Part shown: positions 47,216 to 47,539 of the stretch, in pieces | Layout: each line of letters begins with the position of its first letter | Numbering within the stretch: the first letter of the stretch is position 1 | Assembly: GCA_023897205.1 (NCBI GenBank) | Contig: JAHWDD010000015.1 | Span: 1 to 47,539 of the forward strand | Direction: 5' to 3' | Length of the DNA: 47,539 nt | Source: Exophiala sp. HKRS030 | Lineage: Eukaryota; Ascomycota; Eurotiomycetes; Chaetothyriales; Herpotrichiellaceae | Translations under genes and position numbers: made by a program | The notes under the pieces: generated by a model | Seen by the model: the letters and a program-made list of their open reading frames with translations, nothing else | Databases searched by the model: none | What the model was told of the DNA's origin: nothing

Positions 47216-47539
47216 TATTACGGGTCGACTATATAGTAACTAATACGAAGGATCTTATTTAACTAATTAATTATATTAGCTAAGGGAGGAAGGTAGCCCG
47301 ACGACTTAGTATAGATACTAGAGTACTAGACGAGACTAAGATACGTAATAAGGCTCTAGTAATATATTAATAGGGTAATATATCGATATACCTAGTATAT
47401 TAATATACCGGCATATTAATATATCGAGCCGAGATATATAGTATTTACTACTATATAGCGGTAATTACTCCTCGTCGAGGAATAATCCGTAGTTAACTTA
47501 GTTTATTATCCTACCCCTACGTTTTAGGATTAAGGATAG
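47216..47539 (+). repeat. 3' LTR of element C, cut by the window end
   Basis: Begins TATTACGGGTCGACT and follows 40191 onward base by base to the window end. Differences from the 5' copy are mostly C-to-T or G-to-A (for example ACCACATCAGC to ATTATATTAGC). It is more completely RIP-mutated than the 5' LTR. Confidence 0.9.

Larger units (their letters stand above)
40191..47539 (+). mobile_element. Element C: chromodomain Ty3/gypsy retrotransposon, RIP-destroyed, cut by the window end
   Basis: The left LTR is at 40191-40627 and the start of the right LTR at 47216-47539; a full second LTR would end about 113 bases outside the window. Internal order on the + strand is gag with CCHC knuckle, protease, reverse transcriptase, RNase H, integrase, chromodomain. 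Then come an antisense ORF and a purine-rich tract before the 3' LTR. It is a close relative of element B in the internal region. No ATG start survives except by chance; every enzyme has lost key residues. Confidence 0.9.

Noticed and set aside
1..47539. CRISPR array, bacterial operon or mitochondrial origin suggested by AT-rich repeats
   Set aside because: No regularly spaced repeats occur, genes have spliceosomal introns, and the AT bias is explained by loss of CpA/TpG with CpG kept.
1..47539. tRNA or rRNA genes
   Set aside because: No cloverleaf with conserved A/B boxes and no rRNA-like block was noticed on either strand; a tRNA scan would be needed to exclude decayed copies.

Overview
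The window is nuclear DNA of a filamentous ascomycete (Pezizomycotina). The main evidence is the base pattern: over most of it CpA and TpG are almost absent, TpA is in great excess and CpG is kept. This is the mark of saturated repeat-induced point mutation (RIP). Further support comes from chromodomain Ty3/gypsy retroelements, a fungal PNP_UDP-NACHT gene with short introns, and remnants of FluG/DUF3435 and patatin families. Genus is not determined.

Layout. 1-13.2 kb: RIP-destroyed retroelements. A C-type LTR remnant (1-432) is followed by a 5'-truncated chromovirus on the + strand (element A). A complete chromovirus on the - strand (element B, 3598-10794) sits inside A's integrase gene, with AGAGA target duplications. 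13.3-19.8 kb: milder RIP with several degraded + strand genes. These are a FluG/DUF3435 tyrosine-recombinase-like gene with a C2H2 finger, a coiled-coil gene, and an ORF ending in 44 GAA codons. 19.8-28.6 kb: an island with normal base composition. It holds a frameshifted pseudogene of a fungal family, a broken Tc1/mariner transposase, and one apparently intact gene, a 970-residue PNP_UDP-NACHT NLR-like protein with three introns. 28.6-35.2 kb: a RIP-degraded hAT transposon whose left terminal inverted repeat marks the right edge of the island. 35.2-40.2 kb: RIP-degraded + strand sequence ending in a patatin-like phospholipase gene. 40.2-47.5 kb: a further complete-looking chromovirus (element C, + strand) whose 3' LTR runs off the window.

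How it fits together. Transposon nests flank and partly invade a set of accessory genes: tyrosine recombinase, NLR and patatin-like phospholipase, all on the + strand. That set is the one described for Starship giant elements, so the window may be a decayed Starship overrun by LTR retroelements; no element ends are visible to prove it. Only the NLR-like gene looks able to make protein. In the heavily mutated parts TpG loss removes ATG, TGG and TGA, so ordinary ORF calling sees nothing there. Decayed reading frames can still be followed because almost all stops are TAA or TAG at former Gln or Trp codons. Edges of decayed features are approximate unless repeat ends define them.
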